Assembly: GCA_900660155.1 (NCBI GenBank) | Contig: CABFPE010000158.1 | Location: 203,788 to 267,787 of the forward strand | Length of the DNA: 64,000 bases | Direction of reading: 5' to 3' | DNA from: Hofstenia miamia | Taxonomy: Eukaryota; Xenacoelomorpha; Acoela; Hofsteniidae | Part shown: positions 57,618-64,000 of the stretch, in pieces | Numbering within the stretch: the stretch's first letter is position 1 | Layout of the letters: every line of letters starts with the position of its first letter | Translations under genes and position numbers: made by a program | The notes under the pieces: generated by a model | The model's database searches: none | What the model was told of the DNA's origin: nothing | Seen by the model: the letters and a program-made list of their open reading frames with translations, nothing else

Positions 57618-58482
57618 GGAAATTGGATGGCCATGTACTTGCTATAGTGACTCACTTATGTTTCCCAATTCAGTTTGCATATTTACTTGTTTGCACACAC
57701 TTTTGTTGATATAAGTGACATTGTTAGCTATGAGTTGACATTTCGTTTGTGATGTTACATTGTTGACTAATGATATCTGTAAAAATTCCATATGTTTCTA
57801 TTGCCTAGCTAGCCTGTATACAAATTCGCTAATTTCTATACATTACATGCAAAGGGCTACATTTCATTTTTCAAATACACTGCTATTTCATTGTAAGAAA
57901 TTTCCTACTTTCAAATGATTAATATCTGCAATCATTGTAATTAATTCGTGTTCACCAATGTTCTCTATCTATAAAAAATTCCATGCAATTATTTCTTTTT
58001 TCACATTATCCAAAATACAAAATGGGAAAATATTCGCCATACTTAAATATTACAGGCGTATGAAATATAGAATTACATGATAAAGGCAATTTCAATTTCC
58101 TAAAAATTATACATGCAATGCTATTGTAGGATTTATATATATACATGTTTTCATTATTACACTATTATTACATTAGTTTTACACAATGGTCTTTTCTTTG
58201 TATTTCTTTTTTGTTCATACAGATTTTCAGGGTTGTACATGTTTGTAGACTGTTACATCTTTTGGGGTATAGAAATGATAACACACTTGTTATTCACCAA
58301 CTTGTAGTTGATATCAGTTTTTCCAATTGATAGATATGATTTCCAATTGTTAAACTAGCCACAATTCCATGTTGAGATCGTCTTCTAAACATACAAAATG
58401 CTTGTAAATGGATAGTAAATATTATATGCAAAATAGAAGCGCATGGTATTTAAAAGATGGATTGCAAAGATTTTTGAAGAAA
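57618..58482. other. Intergenic, nothing recognised
   Basis: AT-rich, with short plus-strand ORFs near 58113-58330 that overlap each other in two frames and look non-coding. Confidence 0.5.
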
Positions 58483-59364
58483 AAGGCTTACTAAATTACA
58501 CAGGCCATGCAGCGAGAAATATTTCAATTCTAGCGTAGGCGGAGCATAAATAATTGCTATCGACTATAATTGTGAAATTTAATTTCATGGAACTTTTAAG
58601 ATAATGTAAAAAATGTTAAATATTTAGAAAAAACGAAATAGTTACAATTCCATAAAATATATTGAAAAAGCACAAAATAACAAATACTAATAAAATTTTG
58701 AAAAGCACCCTTTAGAAAATTTATTTATCAAAGTGTTACATTTCTTTGTATAATTATTTAGTAGAATGTTTGCCAAGATCCGGAATTCAGTAACTGAAAA
58801 TTCGTTGTGATAGTAAAAATTGTTTACTAGTTCGAATAGTTTGAACAACTGATTTCTGCAGCACGATCCATACGTTTCCTTAAATTGTTTTTCTGCAATT
58901 GTTGAACAGATGATTACGAAGGTAATTAAATCATCTTTTGGGGAAGCTAAGCCCCCGCGCGTTAAAATGTCTATTAACTTTGTGTCATAAGAAACTTCTG
59001 ACTTCTCAGCTGCGTGGTCTTTTACTTTGCTTGCTATATAACCAGCAACATATGCCGAAGTCTTGATTAAATCAGAACTACAATTACTGATTAACTCGTC
59101 AACATCATCAACTAGAGTCAGAACTGTATTACTCAAGTTCCAAGAACAGGTAGAGCATGAGTGATCGGGAGCAGCAGCATTGGTTTCAACAGAAAAAATA
59201 GGCAATGCTGTCTTAACAATGTCAATTTTGTGCGTTTGTAGAATGTTTTGAACAGACAGGTTGGGATTGCCACCACAGCACTGTTTGAAATATCCAAACT
59301 TTGCTTCCAGATCATCTGATTGAAATATTTCTCGCTGCATGGACTGTGTAATTTAGTAAGCCTT
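58483..59364. repeat. 46-bp inverted repeat bracketing the transposase fragment
   Basis: 58483-58528 (+) and 59319-59364 (-) match at 45 of 46 bases. The repeat includes the acceptor-like AAATTACACAG and the ATG with the first codons of the minus-strand ORF. No direct target duplication was found outside the arms. Confidence 0.85.
58687..59340 (-). pseudogene. P-element-like transposase, C-terminal fragment
   Basis: 217 open codons. FQSDDLEAKFGYFKQCCGGN is the conserved D-x-LE-x-x-FG-x-x-R-x-x-GG block near the C-terminus of P-element/THAP-type transposases. It is followed by SAYVAGYIASKV and LTRGGLASPKDDL, also seen in such proteins. The preceding catalytic domain is absent. The segment just before the ATG reads as a splice acceptor (AAATTACACAG), so the fragment may correspond to a last exon. 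The family assignment is by motif memory. Confidence 0.55.
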
Positions 59365-61346
59365 GGTATAACCTTTACTATTACTTGGAAAATTTAATGG
59401 ATTTTCAGTTAACATCATTCAAATGACACAACAAAAGCAAAAACCAATGTGTATAATTTTTAGTTTAGTCAGTTGTTTGTTAAAAGATGATTAAACACAT
59501 ATGATTAAAATGGAATATTCAATAGCTTATCAGAAATCACTACATATAAAATTGTTTAAAATGGAAATTTAAAAAACATATTTGGCTAACTGTGAAATAT
59601 TATAATATACATAGGCTATCATTACAAAAGTATCAACATACCCCATTATTTGCATATAGATGCATTTGAAACCAAAACGTGTTGCTCTTAATCTTTGAAC
59701 TTTAACCAATTTGTATCATTCTTTCATGCTTTTGAAAGAATCACTTGATGTCAACTAACATTTAATTCCAACCACAAAAGCCCTGTGGGACAAAATTAGC
59801 CAGAAATTAATAACAGGAAAGCATCTCCCTGATTCAATTTCACTAAAATTATTAGCTCCTTTATGTAGTAATTGTAAAAAAACATACACACTAGTATAAA
59901 ATAATCAAGTGCCTAGTTAGAAAACAAATGGAGGATGAATTAAGTAGTTTTACTAATCTGGATAAAACACATCATAACTCAAGAAAGCAAATAACAATGA
60001 TACAGAGTAAACAATTTTTTAAATAGACACAAATGCATGCTTGTAATGTTTACTCATTTTGTTAAAATTAGCTAGAAACACAATTAATTGAAACAATTTG
60101 CTTGCTTTTAAAAGTTAAAACACAAGAGTTAGGAACCAGAATAGATTAAAAACATGTGAAATATTGCAAATTAGTACAAATGATGAAAGCATGTGAATAA
60201 TGTACTATTTACAGCATTTGTACATATAGAAGATGGTCTCAACATGGAATCATGACTAATTTGGCGAGCAGAATTCATATCTATAGATGGGGAAATCAGG
60301 TGTGTGTAGTAGTATACCTGCTAGAAGAAAAACAGTGAATCATGAGGAAAAGCATATTCTCATTTCTATGGCAATTATACAATACAGTGGAAAGATGTCA
60401 AATATTAGACAGTGAATAATGACTTGATTAGAAACATTGCATTTTGGACTGGTGATTTCCAATGCATTTACACACAAATAACAGGGTATGTCACATACTT
60501 TTTCCACCTTTTGTTTTCCCTGGCTATATACATTAATGTATTTTTCTCTTTCCATCAAATATGTTTTTTTGCTTTAAATGAAATTGTATGCATTATTGGT
60601 TTATTAAGTAATTTGTTTTAATCACATGTGTCCAATTTTACATAATAAATTATTAACTGTTCTTGAACTCAAATTCTTTGTAAAATGTCTTGCTTTTGAT
60701 TAATACAAAATATTTATCATATAACTTGGCTCATGTAATACAATTTTTTAACTAACAACTGACTGAAAATATGAGTTATGTGTTGATTTTTGTTTTTGGG
60801 AGATATATTATTGCTTCATACTTGTTTTACCAAATTTCTTAGTTGTTTCTAGCTCTCAAATAATTTTCATACATGTTTTGTTAATGATTAATTCAAAATA
60901 TTTATCATGTAGATTTATTTGCCTCTACTATCTAACTGTGTAGTTGATTATTTAATATCATTGCCCATGAACTCTATGTTTTTACAATAGCATTCAATAC
61001 TATTAATTTTAGCAGACTTCTATGGAATCAATGAAATGTTTTCATCTCAAAAATATTAGTGTGTTTAGGCTGAACCCTTTTACATGTAATGTTAGATTCC
61101 TGAAAAACGAATTAAATGTACATAGAACCTTGTGTAATGTGTGCTTTTACATTTAGTACAATTTATACACAATTGCTAGAGAAATTGTTGTTTTTTCCCT
61201 ATTGCATATTTGCTTTTATCAATATTAATGTGCTGAGAAACACTCTCAATGCAAATAACCATCATTTTTCAAATTTTTTTCATTTGAAATATTTGGGTTT
61301 TGGATCTATGAATTATTTTCCTTGAAGCATGGTGTTGCATGTTTAA
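59365..61346. other. Intergenic, nothing recognised
   Basis: AT-rich, with short overlapping ORFs on both strands and no domain resemblance. Confidence 0.5.
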
Positions 61347-62113
61347 ACATTGTTACAACAAACATGTCTTAAGTGATACCTGGCATCAAAAATATTAGTT
61401 TGCCTAGATCCTAAAAATCAAAAATAGAAATTTTGTCAAAAAAATTAATTTGTTCAATTCATTTCATTACTAGTATAGCATCTCCTACCAGGTCCAATGT
61501 CAATTTATCAAAATATGATACTTTGGTTCTGCATTAATTTGGTAGGAAGGGATATATTTGTTCTCAACTGCTCTGTAAATTATTAATATTTCTGTTAACT
61601 TTTTTTTAGCAGTTGTATTAATGATCACTATTTAAGTGAGGTTTTTCTGCAGTTATCCTGTTCATTGGGCATCTACCCAATGCTGTTCTCCTTGGTAGCA
61701 ACAGTTCCAGTAATCCAATTTCTTTGATGGACATTGTTACAACAAACATGTCTTAAGTGATACCTGGCATCAAAAATATTAGTTTGCCTAGATCCTAAAA
61801 ATCAAAAATAGAAATTTTGTCAAAAAAATTAATTTGTTCAATTCATTTCATTACTAGTATAGCATCTCCTACCAGGTCCAATGTCAATTTATCAAAATAT
61901 GATACTTTGGTTCTGCATTAATTTGGTAGGAAGGGATATATTTGTTCTCAACTGCTCTGTAAATTATTAATATTTCTGTTAACTTTTTTTTAGCAGTTGT
62001 ATTAATGATCACTATTTAAGTGAGGTTTTTCTGCAGTTATCCTGTTCATTGGGCATCTACCCAATGCTGTTCTCCTTGGTAGCAACAGTTCCAGTAATCC
62101 AATTTCTTTGATG
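61347..62113. repeat. 384-bp direct tandem duplication
   Basis: 61347-61729 and 61731-62113 read identically at an offset of 384. No gene was recognised in the unit. The absence of differences implies a very recent event or an assembly error. Confidence 0.9.
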
Positions 62114-63067
62114 TATCTCCAACACTATTCTCAAAGAAGCTTATTATGTGTACCTTAACCTATAATGGTGCTTACTAATGATCAGACACAACTTGACTTA
62201 AAATCTATTTGTATTGTGTGATGTTGTGTTTCAGTTCTAATAAATAAGCCGACAAAAGTTTTATCCAACCTGAATTGTCACTAGCTGCTTTGTTAACAAG
62301 TTAACATATTTAATATATTGCCATTACCAAAAATCATTCAAATTACTTATTAAATAAATAGCAGCTTCCTAACCTACATTTAAATAAGATAATTAATATA
62401 ATGAACAGTCTCATTATCAGTCACTTTATAGTAAACAATTTACATCTAAAAAGGGCTAAGATATATATGTTTGGCTGACTAGCCATTTCCGAATATCTTA
62501 TAACATACATAATAGAAAACAATCAATAGCCAGCTAAACAGGAGACTTCAGAAACTCTTAGCCATACACATAGCTTAGATGCATTTCATGATCTGGGGAA
62601 AAGAACTTTTAATTGTTCCCATCATGGGATACTGACCACTAGTCAGCATGAACTGTTTAGCTGGACGTTTGTAATAGTTAATCAAACTGGATTCAATAGC
62701 AAAATAAGCTTTCCAAAGAATATACTTCAACAATTGCTACAATGTTTCTAATCTATTTATACTTTCAATTAAAATGAGTACCTGTTGATTTGAATTTTGA
62801 ATTACTAAGCACTTTTGCTTAGTTTACTAAAAGCAAGGAGAAGCAATTCTGCCTTCAGATTTTTGTCAATTTAATTTGTCAGCATGTACTTGCTCATACA
62901 TATTTATATTTGATTTATAAATCTTGGTTAGCAGATTTCATCACTTAAGTTGCTCAATTGAGTTTAATTATCTTCTTTCTTTCTTTTTCTTTGATCTTTG
63001 TTTTCAGCAGCATATGTGATGGATAATGCTACACCCCCTCCTCAGCTTGCATTATTTTTAGTACAGC
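62114..63067. other. Intergenic, nothing recognised
   Basis: AT-rich. A long pyrimidine tract ending TTTGTTTTCAG (about 62970-63007) looks like a strong plus-strand splice acceptor, but the sequence after it is not convincingly open in a known gene. Confidence 0.4.
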
Positions 63068-63473
63068 TCATTCTCCATGCACTAGTGCATCTGATATCAT
63101 TGTGACTTGTCTTAGTTTGTTCAATTTTTGTAAAAATATTTCATAGAATTTCCTGTATAGGTGCAATCCCTTTAACCCTATCATCAACATCATCTGAGCA
63201 TCTGCTCTGCTAGTATGCACCAGATTTTTCAGTATTGAGGTGTCTGGGTAAAAAAATCTGAAGACTTTTTTCAAACTTCTTGTGTTCACCACGTCTTTAT
63301 AGAAGAAACTTATGTTGTGTCTCAACTCCTCTTCAGTTATCTTGTTAGGATCATTTTGATTAATCTTAGCATTGTCACTATTTCCACCTACTTTGACAAA
63401 TCATAATATCTGTATTGGTTTGTTCCATATGCTGAGCCAAACTATATTGTAGCATCACCCAAAAAGGAATAAG
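63068..63473 (-). pseudogene. Decayed exon-like coding stretch, family unknown
   Basis: After the acceptor-like CTTTCTTCTGCAG (edge at 63473) the minus strand reads AYSFLGDATI, stop, FGSAYGTNQYRYYDLSK. After a one-base frame change it continues with VGGNSDNAKINQNDPNKITE and a further open stretch of about 90 codons ending at 63068. Composition is protein-like with good charge balance, but a stop and a frameshift interrupt it. I do not recognise the family; it may be a retroelement or a dead gene exon. Confidence 0.3.
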
Positions 63474-64000
63474 CTGCAGAAGAAAGATTAACATCAAACG
63501 ATTACAGTGATTAAATATAATCAGAAATATTATTGTAAAATTTAGTTAATTATCTTATTCATTTTGTAAGATGCAACCAAGTTACAATATTGTGCATTTT
63601 GTGAGAAACACCTTAGCCGATTAAGTATTATTTGACAAATTGTAACAAGCAAAATTACGCTTACGTAAGAACAGCCATATTGGCAAAAGATTTATTTGAA
63701 ATTCAAAATCAGCAGGTACTTTAAAATTTTTAAATAAATAGCTGAGAATTTAAGAGAAAATTGATGAACAATAAATTCTTCGGAGTTTATATTATTTTTC
63801 ATTCTTCATTTATCTGGTTTGATATTTAATAAAATGTTCAGCTAAGCAAGTTGTGTCGAGTAGTGGCTGGATTCCATCATGGGATCGATTCGAAGGGTCC
63901 TTGTGCCAGTCACGAAACCACACTTATGTTATGGTTAGGAGTTTTTCGATTCTTGCTTAGTCTGACTATCAATCTATACATGTATGAAATAATAGATGCT
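63474..64000. other. Window end, possible structured repeat
   Basis: No gene seen. 63845-63930 is unusually balanced in composition and, on the minus strand, contains CCCTTCGAATCGATCCC, faintly like a tRNA-type B box, so a SINE end is possible but unproven. Confidence 0.25.

Noticed and set aside
63841-63930. A tRNA gene at the window end
   Set aside because: The B-box resemblance is weak, and I could not fold acceptor and anticodon stems around it.

Overview
This window looks like AT-rich nuclear DNA from an invertebrate animal. The evidence is spliced genes with GT-AG introns, an animal-type nucleoporin and a cationic amino acid transporter, long introns, many AT microsatellites, and remnants of several eukaryotic transposon classes. 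I cannot name the phylum from the sequence; tunicate, cnidarian or another AT-rich invertebrate would all fit. It is draft assembly: there is one 79-base gap and two single-N joins, and each single N is flanked by identical copies of about 1.7 kb.

1-37 kb is gene-poor. It holds a 1,755-bp sequence repeated around an N at 1905, a small hAT-type element with a perfect 8-bp target duplication (3400-3759), one small ORF (5790-6002), a 192-bp tandem repeat, several (AT)n tracts, a decayed Tc1-like element (22350-23429), solitary piggyBac-like and pogo-like ends near 31.5 kb, and a cluster of short palindromic elements sharing one terminal motif (32.4-33.0 kb).

37.4-54.2 kb is the informative part. 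Six exons on the + strand join in frame into a 337-residue protein recognisable as nucleoporin Nup43. Its fourth intron (about 12.8 kb) contains, on the opposite strand, a complete five-exon SLC7A-type cationic amino acid transporter gene that joins in frame to 538 residues. This nested antisense arrangement is disturbed in the assembly by a 1,705-bp duplication around the N at 46669 and by an exact 340-bp tandem duplication that copies part of one transporter exon. Introns of both genes carry LINE fragments, a head-to-head pair of mariner fragments and an hAT-like element.

54.2-64 kb is again mobile-element territory: a LINE fragment (+), the 3' half of a non-LTR retroelement with a restriction-like endonuclease region (-), a P-element-like transposase fragment embedded in an inverted repeat, a 384-bp tandem duplication, and a decayed coding-like stretch near 63.1-63.5 kb.

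The only two host genes I can support have unrelated jobs (nuclear pore scaffold; plasma membrane transport of basic amino acids). Their relationship is positional. I found no new multi-gene system.
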